Assembly: GCA_021324185.1 (NCBI GenBank)
Contig: JAJPJN010000129.1
Span: 1-64,000, forward strand
Direction: 5' to 3'
Source: Terriglobia bacterium
GTDB taxonomy: Bacteria; Acidobacteriota; Terriglobia; Bryobacterales; Bryobacteraceae
DNA: 64,000 nucleotides
A program made the position numbers and the translations under genes. Under the pieces are notes generated by a model. The model saw only the letters and a program-made list of their open reading frames with translations, did no database searches and had not been told where the DNA came from. Within the stretch, counting starts at the first letter, position 1. The number at the start of each line of letters is the position of its first letter. Shown one piece after another: positions 42,505-50,100 of this stretch.

Positions 42505-43890
42505 ATGATCCAGATTGATCAAGAACACGCTGAGTACAAACGACAACGGCGCACGTTACAGACGTATCGCGACTTATACGCCGGCGGTTACGAATTTAAA
42601 GAACGTGCCGCACATTATCTGCTTCGAAGGCAGAAAGAGCCCTTAGATGTGTATGCTGAGCGGCTCTCGCGAGTCTTCTACGAAAATTACGTCGGATCGA
42701 TTATCGACTGGTACGGATCGACCTTATTCCGGCGGGAACCGAGCCTTTATTTCGAGGAGGGTTTAGAGCCAGCCCGTCAATTTCTTTCACAGTTTGCCGA
42801 TGATTGTGATCGACGCGGGACAACTTTGTCCGATTTCTTCCGACATGCGTTTATCGACGCATTGGTTGCAGGAAAAACTCACATTCTGATCGACTTTCCG
42901 CGCGTTTTCAAGACTATTATGAATCGCGCCGAAGAAGACGCTATCGGCGTTTCACGAGCTTATTTGATTCGTTTCGGAGCAGAAGATCTTATCAACTGGT
43001 CGACTGATGAGCGCGGCGATTACGAGTGGGTTGTATTTCGCCAAAAGTCGCGGCAACAACTTAGCATCGAAGCCGAGTCTGTTGTTGAAGAGACCTGGTG
43101 GCGTTATTACGACAAAAGCGAATATCGGTTTTACAGGCGGATCGAAGGAAAGGATAAGCCGGGCAGCATTGAGCTTGTGGCGCAAGGTCCCCATGCGCTG
43201 ACTTTGCAGCATCGCGTACCCGTATTCACTCTGGAATTGTCGGAAGGCTTACGGCTGATGAGCAAAGCGGCCCACCTACAGCTCGAACACTTTAATAAGT
43301 CCAATTCCCTGGGCTGGGCGATCACTATGGGCCTGTTTGCCATGCCGGTCATTTATTCCGACCGCGAATGGGACCAAATTGTCGGAGATAGCTATTACAT
43401 CCAGCTAGGCCCGACCGACCGCTTCGGCTGGACTGAACCTGATGGCAAGGTCTATGAAATCGCCGCGGCTAACCTTGAAACTTTGAAAGAGGAGATCTAC
43501 AGGGTCTGCTACTTGTCCCAAGCCTCCGGCGAAATGACCGGCGGCCGTGCGCAATCTGCGGCGAGCAAACAAATGGATTTTACGATCACGCAGGAAGTGC
43601 TGCGAGCATATGGGGCAGTTGTGAAAAGTTGCATTCGAAAAGTGATAGCCGCTATTACGGAGGCGCGCCAGGACAAGGCGGCTGTAAACGTAACCGGCTT
43701 GGATGAAGTGGACATCAGCGATTTCACAACGGAGTTGAACAACGCGGCGAGCCTACTAAGCCTTGGAATCGAATCGCCGACTTTGAAGCGAGAGATCTGT
43801 CAGAGACTCGCTCTTAAGTACCTGAATGACGCGCGGCAGGAGACAAAAGACCAGATCGCGCGCGAAATTAATGCACAGTATCTGAATTGA
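42505..43890 (+). CDS. Phage portal protein (DUF4055-like)
   Basis: 461 residues from the ATG at 42505; a TTG at 42484 is possible. YRDLYAGGYEFKERAAHYLLRRQKEPLDVYAERLSRVFYENYVGSIIDWYGSTLFRREPSL, then LIRFGAEDLINWSTD, VPVFTLELSEGLRLMSKAAHLQLEHFNKSNSLGWAIT, and near the C-terminus GEMTGGRAQSAASKQMDFTITQEVLRAYG, are the blocks of DUF4055-type portal proteins. The portal forms the dodecameric DNA channel at the capsid vertex. It is the first gene of the cluster; the terminase genes that normally precede a portal gene are absent and the flanking upstream gene is a chromosomal peptidase. Confidence 0.8.
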   Translation: MIQIDQEHAEYKRQRRTLQTYRDLYAGGYEFKERAAHYLLRRQKEPLDVYAERLSRVFYENYVGSIIDWYGSTLFRREPSLYFEEGLEPARQFLSQFADDCDRRGTTLSDFFRHAFIDALVAGKTHILIDFPRVFKTIMNRAEEDAIGVSRAYLIRFGAEDLINWSTDERGDYEWVVFRQKSRQQLSIEAESVVEETWWRYYDKSEYRFYRRIEGKDKPGSIELVAQGPHALTLQHRVPVFTLELSEGLRLMSKAAHLQLEHFNKSNSLGWAITMGLFAMPVIYSDREWDQIVGDSYYIQLGPTDRFGWTEPDGKVYEIAAANLETLKEEIYRVCYLSQASGEMTGGRAQSAASKQMDFTITQEVLRAYGAVVKSCIRKVIAAITEARQDKAAVNVTGLDEVDISDFTTELNNAASLLSLGIESPTLKREICQRLALKYLNDARQETKDQIAREINAQYLN

Positions 43891-43903
43891 GGAGAAAAGT
43901 GTG

Positions 43904-44506
43904 ATGGATCAAAACGAAATAAACAATCACTCTGCCGGCGAGGAGCAAACAGCGGCGGCCAGCAGCGAGCATATCCGTGACCTGGTTCGACAAGCTATTG
44001 ATGAGTTCGTCCGGGTACAGCAAAAAAAAGCGGAGCCTGCATACAAAGCTGAGCTATACGAAGAACGCAAGCGCAGAGAAAACTTGGAAAGCCGGTTGAA
44101 TCAACTGGTTGAGGAAAACCGCCGGGCAAAAGCGCTCGCGGAGGAAGCCGACCGCAGCTCTCAGATTAGAAGCGAATTACAGCGCCTGGGCGTGGCTAAG
44201 CTTGACTTAGCATATAAGGCCGTTAAGGACGACATCATGCGAACAGATGATGGGCGTTTACAACCCAGAGGACAGGATGGAAAGACACTTCAGGAATATC
44301 TTGCAGGTTTCGTACAAGAAAATCCTGAACTGCTTCCCGCCCGCATCGCCGGTGGAAGCGGCGCTAACGCAGCCGCGAAAAGCGCTCCCGCAGCCCCGGC
44401 CTCGTTTAGTCTCGATGCGATTTTACCGGGAATGAGGAAAGAGGATCTCGATCGAGTGCGCGAAGAGATTTCCCGCCTGGCATCACAGGCATTACGGGGC
44501 TCCTGA
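43904..44506 (+). CDS. Phage scaffolding-like protein
   Basis: 200 residues from the ATG at 43904 (a GTG one codon earlier is possible), with GGAGAAAAG upstream. The sequence is highly charged and coiled coil: LYEERKRRENLESRLNQLVEENRRAKALAEEADRSSQIRSELQRLGV, with an Ala/Pro-rich linker and a short C-terminal helix (PGMRKEDLDRVREEISRLASQAL). Position between portal and major capsid, length and composition fit an assembly scaffold. No protease that would remove it is encoded nearby. Role inferred mainly from context. Confidence 0.7.
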   Translation: MDQNEINNHSAGEEQTAAASSEHIRDLVRQAIDEFVRVQQKKAEPAYKAELYEERKRRENLESRLNQLVEENRRAKALAEEADRSSQIRSELQRLGVAKLDLAYKAVKDDIMRTDDGRLQPRGQDGKTLQEYLAGFVQENPELLPARIAGGSGANAAAKSAPAAPASFSLDAILPGMRKEDLDRVREEISRLASQALRGS

Positions 44507-44588
44507 TTCAGGAAGCTCTGTAATTTGCAGTTGACGCACACAAACCAAACGGCGGCCGAGATGCCGCCAATCTTACTTTAGGAGACTT

Positions 44589-45500
44589 ATGTCAATCATT
44601 ACATCTGCCAATTTGGCAAATGCGATTGTCAAGCTGGTGGCTGCGGATGCATTGCCGGCTCTGGTGGGCAATCTGGTCATGGGCAATCTGGTGAACCGGG
44701 ATTATGAACCCGTGCTGGCGCATGCCGGCGACACCGTCAATGTGCCTATTCCACCGGTTCTTGTTGCCAACAACATCGCAGAAGGCGGGACGGTTTCCCC
44801 ACAAAATCCCAGCTTGGGCAATGCCCAGATTGTGCTGAATACACATGCGGAAGCCACGTTTCAGATTCCCGATGTCACGAAAGCTCTTGCTTTTCCGGAG
44901 TTGCTCAAGGCCTACATGCAGCCGGCTGTCATCGCAATCGCACAACGCGTAGAGCACGATTTGCTGAACTTGTATAGCCAGTTCACGGCCAATGCGCCTG
45001 TGGGCGCGGCTGGCACTGCCATCACCGAAGCGACTATCGACGCGGCGGAAACAGCTCTATTTTCAGCGATGGTTCCGGCGAGCATGCCGAAGTATCTGGT
45101 TGTTGATTCGAGCACTTACTCGCAAATCCGCCAGATTCCTCGCTTCAGCGAGTATTACTCGGCTGGCGAGGCCGGGCTGAAGACGTTAATAGAAGGAAAC
45201 GTCGGGAAGATAAAAGACTTCTTCATCTTCCGTTCGCAGTTTGTCCCGGTTACGGGCGGCGCCACCCCGAACAATCACAGCTTGGCATTCACTCGCGATG
45301 CGATGGGCTTAGTTGTGCGCCGGCTACCTCAGCCGCTCCCTGGTACAGGGGCCGTGGCTGAATATGCCGAAATGGGTAATTTTGGCTTGCGTGTGGTGAT
45401 GAGCTATCAACCGAATACGTTGGCACAGCAGTTTACCGTGGACGTGCTGTACGGTTGCGGAGTTCTTCGCAATAACTTTGCCGTGCAGGTAAACACGTAG
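44589..45500 (+). CDS. Major capsid protein (P22 coat-protein-like, HK97 fold)
   Basis: 303 residues with a strong ribosome-binding site (TTTAGGAGA). The N-terminal LVGNLVMGNLVNRDYEPVLAHAGDTVNVPIPPVLVANNIAEGGTVSPQNPSLGNAQIVLNTHAEATFQIPDVTKAL, the mid-region YLVVDSSTYSQIRQIPRFSEYY and the C-terminal LRVVMSYQPNTLAQQFTVDVLYGCGVLRNNFAV match the P22-type coat family pattern. It would form the icosahedral shell. The frame is intact. A rho-independent terminator lies 31 bases after the stop. Confidence 0.85.
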   Translation: MSIITSANLANAIVKLVAADALPALVGNLVMGNLVNRDYEPVLAHAGDTVNVPIPPVLVANNIAEGGTVSPQNPSLGNAQIVLNTHAEATFQIPDVTKALAFPELLKAYMQPAVIAIAQRVEHDLLNLYSQFTANAPVGAAGTAITEATIDAAETALFSAMVPASMPKYLVVDSSTYSQIRQIPRFSEYYSAGEAGLKTLIEGNVGKIKDFFIFRSQFVPVTGGATPNNHSLAFTRDAMGLVVRRLPQPLPGTGAVAEYAEMGNFGLRVVMSYQPNTLAQQFTVDVLYGCGVLRNNFAVQVNT

Positions 45501-45531
45501 TAACCAATATCAACCGTTTACTTTCAATGAT

Positions 45532-45558
45532 GGAGCCGTCTTGCGCGGCTCCTTTTTT
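45532..45558 (+). terminator. Rho-independent terminator after the capsid gene
   Basis: GGAGCCG (45532-45538) pairs perfectly with CGGCTCC (45546-45552) around a seven-base loop, followed by TTTTTT. It lies inside the cluster between the capsid gene and the next gene (start 45576), so readthrough must supply the tail genes. Confidence 0.85.
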
Positions 45559-45575
45559 ATAGGGGATTAGATTTC

Positions 45576-45923
45576 ATGGACCTAAAACAGTACTTTAAGA
45601 AGATTCACGAACTTGAGGCGACTCTGGCGGATGAGTATCCTGTCGTGGTCAGCCTTCCAACGGCCGACGGCGGCAAAGCTGGCGTGCTCTCCGAGGTTTC
45701 GAAAGCCGTTGCGGCGAAAATGATCATCGACGGCCGTGCGGTGCTCGCCACTGCTGCGGAAAAGCAGAAGCACCTGGAACAGCAGGCAGCGGCCAAAAAA
45801 CACGCAGAGCAGGTTGAGCTATCGCGGCGCGTACAGGTCGCCATTATTACCGACCCCAATCTGAATATCGGGGCGACACCAAAGGGCAGTAACGCGCCCG
45901 CCGGCCTAAATAAGCAGGAATAG
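45576..45923 (+). CDS. Small phage head protein, unknown
   Basis: 115 residues, acidic-basic and helical: LKQYFKKIHELEATLADEYPVVVSLPTADGGKAGVLSEVSKAVAAKMIIDGRAVLATAAEKQKHLEQQAAAKKHAEQVELSRRVQVAII. GGGGATTAG precedes the ATG. It sits directly after the capsid terminator, where head-completion or decoration proteins are often encoded, but I recognise no family. Five bases separate it from the next gene. Confidence 0.6.
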   Translation: MDLKQYFKKIHELEATLADEYPVVVSLPTADGGKAGVLSEVSKAVAAKMIIDGRAVLATAAEKQKHLEQQAAAKKHAEQVELSRRVQVAIITDPNLNIGATPKGSNAPAGLNKQE

Positions 45924-45928
45924 CGCTC

Positions 45929-46711
45929 ATGGCTCTATTCACTGATCCGAACATCGTGACGCTCGACGATCTGTTGCAGTTCGAGAGTTCACTTATACAA
46001 GTCTCTACGACGCACGGTATCGACGTTGAGACCAAAATCACACTCGCGGTGAATTCGATAGGCGATCGCTTGATGCTTTGGCTGTTGAATTCTGGCGGTT
46101 CCGATCCACAGTTCCTGCAAAGGCGGACTCTTGGGCTGAAAACCGTCGTGGTAATCCCAACACTTTATCGGTGGATCTGTTTCGATTCTCTGTCACGGTT
46201 TTTTGCGGAAGCGTATAACGTGCAGCTCAACACCAGATTTCAGGGCAAGTGGACCGAGTACCAGCAGGAAGCACAGAATGCAGCGGACATGGTCTTTATG
46301 TCAGGAATAGGAATCGTCTACAACCCGCTGCCCAGGCCACCGATCCCCACGCTGATTGTCGGTGCGGGAGCGATAACGGCTCAGTCGATATTCGTGCAGA
46401 CAACTTGGGTCGATAGCAAAGGCAATGAAAGCGCGCCTAGCGGGGTAACTGGAGAGCTTCTACCCGCTTTTTCCAGTGTCACCATACCACCACCGATCAG
46501 CGGGCTTGTCCAGCCGCCTTCGGGAGCCGTGGGCTGGAATATCTACGGAAGCTCGACTGATGCCGGCTTTGGACTGCAAAACTCCACGCCGATTCCGCTG
46601 GATTCGAGCTGGCAGCTATCTAGTGCGGGTGTCGTTGCCGGCGCTGCTCCGTCGGGCGGACAGCAACCGAATTTTTACATCGCGCTGACCAGGCGCATTC
46701 AGCGAGGCTAA
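45929..46711 (+). CDS. Phage head-tail connector/neck-like protein with Ig/Fn3-like C-terminal domain
   Basis: 260 residues. The N-terminal ~130 residues are helical (DLLQFESSLIQVSTTHGIDVETKITLAVNSIGDRLMLWLL, RWICFDSLSRFFAEAYNVQLNTRFQGKWTEYQQEAQNAADMVFM), a pattern like head-tail adaptors. The C-terminal half is an Fn3-like beta domain (FVQTTWVDSKGNESAPSGV, GWNIYGSSTDAGFGLQNSTPIPLDSSWQL) of the type also found in the large tip protein of this cluster. Function is assigned by position only. It lies three bases before the next gene. Confidence 0.55.
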   Translation: MALFTDPNIVTLDDLLQFESSLIQVSTTHGIDVETKITLAVNSIGDRLMLWLLNSGGSDPQFLQRRTLGLKTVVVIPTLYRWICFDSLSRFFAEAYNVQLNTRFQGKWTEYQQEAQNAADMVFMSGIGIVYNPLPRPPIPTLIVGAGAITAQSIFVQTTWVDSKGNESAPSGVTGELLPAFSSVTIPPPISGLVQPPSGAVGWNIYGSSTDAGFGLQNSTPIPLDSSWQLSSAGVVAGAAPSGGQQPNFYIALTRRIQRG

Positions 46712-46713
46712 CT

Positions 46714-47214
46714 ATGGCACTTCCCATGACGATTTTGGCCAGCCAGAAAATGGCGAGCCTGCTTACAAACAACAATGCTCTTTATCAGCAGATCGTCTCC
46801 ATTTCTGCCGCGGCCAACATGGCGGTTCCGCCCATAGCGGCAAGTCAGGTCGTCTTGAGCTCGGCTAGCCCCGATATCGGGGATAAAAATATCCAGCTCA
46901 CATACCCAAGAGTGTGCTTATACAGTACATCCGTAAAAAATACTCATATTGAGAAGTTCAAGTCACTATCGGGAACCGTTTCCGTTATTACCGATATTTG
47001 GGCAAGCGGAAATCTGGTCAGCGATACCGATCAGTGGATCCACTTTTATGTGGAGGCTGTGACGGACATCTATCGACGGAATGTTGGAAATCTCAATGAC
47101 GGATTTTATTTTTCGGGCGCTTATGAAGTTCAGTTTCAGCCGCCCAAGCAGGGGGGCATTGGCTTTTCACAATCCGCCAAAATTACCTCTCTTCTCAACG
47201 TAAGTCAAAGCTAA
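46714..47214 (+). CDS. Tail completion/neck-type phage protein, putative
   Basis: 166 residues. KMASLLTNNNALYQQIVSISAAANMAVPPIAASQVVLSS is followed by a beta-rich part (NIQLTYPRVCLYSTSVKNTHIEKFKSLSGTVSVITDIWASG and DQWIHFYVEAVTDIYRRN). A small protein of this size between adaptor and tail-tube genes is usually a neck or tail-terminator protein. I do not recognise a named family, so the role is inferred from gene order. Confidence 0.55.
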   Translation: MALPMTILASQKMASLLTNNNALYQQIVSISAAANMAVPPIAASQVVLSSASPDIGDKNIQLTYPRVCLYSTSVKNTHIEKFKSLSGTVSVITDIWASGNLVSDTDQWIHFYVEAVTDIYRRNVGNLNDGFYFSGAYEVQFQPPKQGGIGFSQSAKITSLLNVSQS

Positions 47215-47225
47215 GAGGCATCAAC

Positions 47226-48392
47226 ATGGCATACATATCTTCGAATCAAAATCGTTTCTACGCCGCTATCGAAGCTGATTACGCTCAAGCCGCTCCCATC
47301 ACGGCGGCGAATCGTTACCCGGCTGTTCGTTTACAGGCTCATCAAATCATTGAGCGCGGCCATCGCCGCGATAAGACCGGGTCTCGGACATTTCTAGGAA
47401 GCCCTACCAGCGCCCGTCGCAAATCTGCATTTGAAACGCAGACCTATCTAACGTCATGGGCGGGCACGGGCCAACCAGGCTACGGCGCGTTGGTGCAAGG
47501 TGCGATGGGATCCGCTCCTCAGATCGCCACCGGCCTGATCGTAGCCTCAGCACCGAATGGGGCCTCATTGGAGACCACAGCACCGCATGGACTTTCCGTA
47601 GGCACAGCGATTTCCTACCAGAGCGAAATACGCTTCGTCGCATCTGTGCCCAGCCCGACTGCCTTGACGCTAAATGCGCCATTGTCCAACGTTCCTCTAG
47701 CTAACTCACAATTAGCGCCGACTATAACTTATAAGCTCGCGACCACATTGCCGAGCGTCACACTCTATGATTACTGGGACCCCGTTACGGCAGTAAGTCG
47801 AATTGTGACCGGAGCAGCCGTCGATATTTTTGGTGTCTCAGTAAACGGCGATTTCCACGAGATGCAATTTAGCGGTCCCGCAGGCAATTTGCTGGATTCG
47901 AGCAGCTTTGAGGCGGGCACGGCCGGCCTTAGCAGCTACCCGCAAGAACCGGCCCTCACGACGTTTGATTACACCGTTGTGCCAGGAAATCTCGGGGAAG
48001 TCTGGCTCGGAACTGGGCCAACGCAATTTCTTACTTTAACAGAAGCTACTATAGCCCTCAAGAACAATATCGATCTGCGCAGCTTCGAATTCGGAAGTGC
48101 GTATCCCCTGTCCATGACGGCCGGCCCGCGGCAGGTAAGCTCCAGCTTCACGGTTCTCGTTCAGGATGATGCTCAAACATCGGCTCTTTACGCCGCGGCC
48201 AAGCAAAGAACGCCCATCAGCGCGATGCTTCAACTTGGCCAGCAGCAGGGTCAACTGATGGGTATTTATCTGTCCTCGGTAACACCGGAAATTCCGGCGT
48301 ACGACGACAGCGCAACGCGGCTGCAGTGGCAATTCAAAAATAATCTGGCCCAAGGTGTCGTCGATGATGAACTCTACATTGCATTCGCCTGA
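47226..48392 (+). CDS. Major tail tube-like protein
   Basis: 388 residues, beta-rich, without a signal peptide. YPAVRLQAHQIIERGHRRDKTGSRTFLGSPTSARRKSAFETQTYLTSWAG at the N-terminus and NIDLRSFEFGSAYPLSMTAGPRQVSSSFTVLVQDDAQTSALYAAAKQRTPISAMLQLGQQQGQLMGIYLSSVTPEI at the C-terminus resemble tail-tube subunits with a beta barrel and inserted Ig-like domain. It precedes the frameshifted tail chaperone pair, where siphoviruses encode the tube protein. The gene's end overlaps the chaperone start. Confidence 0.65.
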   Translation: MAYISSNQNRFYAAIEADYAQAAPITAANRYPAVRLQAHQIIERGHRRDKTGSRTFLGSPTSARRKSAFETQTYLTSWAGTGQPGYGALVQGAMGSAPQIATGLIVASAPNGASLETTAPHGLSVGTAISYQSEIRFVASVPSPTALTLNAPLSNVPLANSQLAPTITYKLATTLPSVTLYDYWDPVTAVSRIVTGAAVDIFGVSVNGDFHEMQFSGPAGNLLDSSSFEAGTAGLSSYPQEPALTTFDYTVVPGNLGEVWLGTGPTQFLTLTEATIALKNNIDLRSFEFGSAYPLSMTAGPRQVSSSFTVLVQDDAQTSALYAAAKQRTPISAMLQLGQQQGQLMGIYLSSVTPEIPAYDDSATRLQWQFKNNLAQGVVDDELYIAFA

Positions 48393-48762
48393 GCTGCACG
48401 AATACTCCAGCCTGGTTTGGCACAACAGCGAGCGACGGCCAGGTGTTCGGTTTGCGACGCGACAAATGTCCCTGGCGCAAAGGATTGCGCTTACCAAACA
48501 GGTTCGTGACCTTATGTTACGCCATGACTTTCTAAAGGGGGGTGATACTGCTGATCAACTGCAGGCCACCCTCGGCGATCTATTAAGCCGCCGACTTTAT
48601 GTCGAATGGGGACTTGCGCATATAGAAGGCCTTTCGATCGACGGAACCAACGCCACGGTTGAGCTGCTGATAGAACACGGGCCGGAAGACTTAACGCAGG
48701 AGATCGCAAACGCAATTATTTCTGATCTGCATCTGACGGAAGAAGAAAGAAAAAACTTCTAA
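48364..48762 (+). CDS. Tail assembly chaperone, short (gpG-like) product
   Basis: 132 residues in the zero frame. The start is 48364 or 48367 (ATGATG, with AAGG upstream), inside the tail tube gene. SPELHEYSSLVWHNSERRPGVRFATRQMSLAQRIALTKQVRDLMLRHDFLKGG and VEWGLAHIEGLSIDGTNATVELLIEHGPEDLTQEIANAIISDLHLTEEE form a mostly helical acidic protein like tail assembly chaperones. It ends AGA AAA AAC TTC TAA, where the slippery heptamer A AAA AAC sits two codons before the stop. Position between tube and tape-measure genes fits the lambda G/GT arrangement. Confidence 0.8.
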   Translation: MMNSTLHSPELHEYSSLVWHNSERRPGVRFATRQMSLAQRIALTKQVRDLMLRHDFLKGGDTADQLQATLGDLLSRRLYVEWGLAHIEGLSIDGTNATVELLIEHGPEDLTQEIANAIISDLHLTEEERKNF

Positions 48763-48809
48763 TCGCATTCCATTTTCAACATTCTTCGCCAGCCGCGTGG
48801 AATTGCGAT
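48750..48809 (+). promoter_or_regulatory. Programmed -1 ribosomal frameshift site
   Basis: Slippery heptamer A AAA AAC at 48750-48756 in the correct phase (zero-frame codons AAA 48751, AAC 48754). After five spacer bases comes a stem: ATCGCATTCCA (48762-48772) pairs with TGGAATTGCGAT (48798-48809) with a single bulged base. Slippage by -1 opens a frame of 108 codons with no stop until 49080. Heptamer, spacing and stem match the classical stimulator design. Confidence 0.88.
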
Positions 48810-49082
48810 GCCTGCCGGTCCAGCGGCCTGGTGACACTTAGAAATTGCGCATGGTATCCGTCAACGGAATCTAGCGCTAAAGTCGTTTGGGCACGCTCCG
48901 GCATATTGACCACCAATTGCCCGAAGTCTTTGATAACCGCGCAGAGCATGGCATGGTTGGAAGAATTCTTCGCTTGGAAGGCGCTGGGTGGTGGCATTGA
49001 TTTTAAGATGCCGGCAAAGTCCGTTGATGCACTGATCGTCTTGAACCAAGCGTGGTTAATGGAGAATCAACATGAGCAATAG
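48757..49082 (+). CDS. Frameshift extension of the tail assembly chaperone (gpGT-like)
   Basis: Read in the -1 frame from 48756 this region continues without a stop for 108 codons to the TAG at 49080-49082, giving a 239-residue fusion with the upstream chaperone. It contains two cysteine motifs (WNCDACRSSG and RNCAWYP) and WLEEFFAWKALGGGIDFKMPAKSVDALIVLNQAWLMEN near the end. It lacks a plausible start and ribosome-binding site of its own (the first GTG is at 48831), so expression by frameshift is the best explanation. The next gene starts within its last codons. Confidence 0.82.
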
Positions 49083-49740
49083 TAAGAATCCGCTGTCTGT
49101 TTTAATCGATCAACTTGTTGGCCCTAAGTCGTCGGCGCTCGCCTTTTCCCGGTTTGTTCAGCCGTTGATCGCTGCGAACTCAAGCACGTCAAAATCAACC
49201 TCTGCTTCTGAGCCGCTGGGCTCCTTAGGGTTGAAGGCTTCGTCAGCGCTATTCGCGCCGGCCGTCAAAAGTATTGGCTTTGGAAAGCCGTCCAGCAACA
49301 CCACACCAGCATCATCCTCTACCGGCAGCACTTGGCAAGGCTTACTCTCCCAGACGGCTTCCGGAGGACTCGCCAGTGCACTAACCGGCGGACTCAGCTC
49401 CATTGCAGGCCTAGGCGGTTTGATATCTGACATCGGAAAATTATTCGGCGGCGGCTCATCCAAACCGGCCCCTCCGCCTCTCACCCTCTTTTCACTTCCC
49501 ACTTCCATTCAGCAGACAGCCTATTTGGCCTCGAACGGCGCACACGTGTACGCCGGTGATTCCGCCGATCAACCTCCCAAGGCTGGTCCTACGTTACCGA
49601 TATACACAACAACCGGAATGGCAAATACCGCCGGCCATAATCCCGTATCGGCGGCCACCGATAGCGCCGCCATTGCGCAAGCTGTGAAAAACGCGCTGCT
49701 TACCTCCAATACGCTGGGCGATGTTATCGCGGAGTTATAG
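49072..49740 (+). CDS. Short tape-measure-like tail protein, putative
   Basis: 222 residues, Ser/Ala/Gly-rich. The centre (LLSQTASGGLASALTGGLSSIAGLGGLISDIGKLFGGG) is a hydrophobic glycine-rich stretch like those in tape measure proteins; the C-terminus IAQAVKNALLTSNTLGDVIAEL is helical. It occupies the tape-measure position directly after the frameshifted chaperone. Typical phage tape measures are several times longer; at ~1.5 angstrom per residue this would specify a tail of only ~33 nm. The RcGTA tape measure is, from memory, of similar length. Function inferred from position and composition. Confidence 0.55.
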   Translation: MSNSKNPLSVLIDQLVGPKSSALAFSRFVQPLIAANSSTSKSTSASEPLGSLGLKASSALFAPAVKSIGFGKPSSNTTPASSSTGSTWQGLLSQTASGGLASALTGGLSSIAGLGGLISDIGKLFGGGSSKPAPPPLTLFSLPTSIQQTAYLASNGAHVYAGDSADQPPKAGPTLPIYTTTGMANTAGHNPVSAATDSAAIAQAVKNALLTSNTLGDVIAEL

Positions 49741-50100
49741 ATGAACACATTTCCAACCATCACCTCAAATGCCGTAACGCAATATCCGGCCGCTATTCAA
49801 TATTCGCAAGGAGTTCAGGTTATTGAATACTTGGACGGCGCAGACCAGCGTTATTTGCTGCAGCCAAGAATGCTGCGGCTGTGGCGAATCAATCTGGCCC
49901 AACTGAACGAGGACGAAGTACAGCAGATCGAAACGTTTTTTGCTGGTCAGCAGGGCACATACTCACCGTTTGCCTTCCCTGATCCCTTTACAGGAACAGT
50001 CGTGGGAAACTGCCGTCTGGCCGCTTCGACTTTTCTCACTAACTATGTGGGTGTCGATAACGCCGCCACTTTTTGCTGGGTGATTGAAACCAATGGCTAA
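49741..50100 (+). CDS. Distal-tail-like protein (DUF2460-like), copy 1
   Basis: 119 residues starting directly after the preceding stop. RYLLQPRMLRLWRINLAQLNEDEVQQIETFFAGQQGTYSPFAFPDPFTG has the pattern W-x-L-xx-L-x(10)-FF-x(3)-GxYxxFxFxDP typical of DUF2460/minor tail proteins that form the distal tail ring. The next gene product has the same pattern. Family assignment is by pattern, not full-length alignment. Confidence 0.6.
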   Translation: MNTFPTITSNAVTQYPAAIQYSQGVQVIEYLDGADQRYLLQPRMLRLWRINLAQLNEDEVQQIETFFAGQQGTYSPFAFPDPFTGTVVGNCRLAASTFLTNYVGVDNAATFCWVIETNG

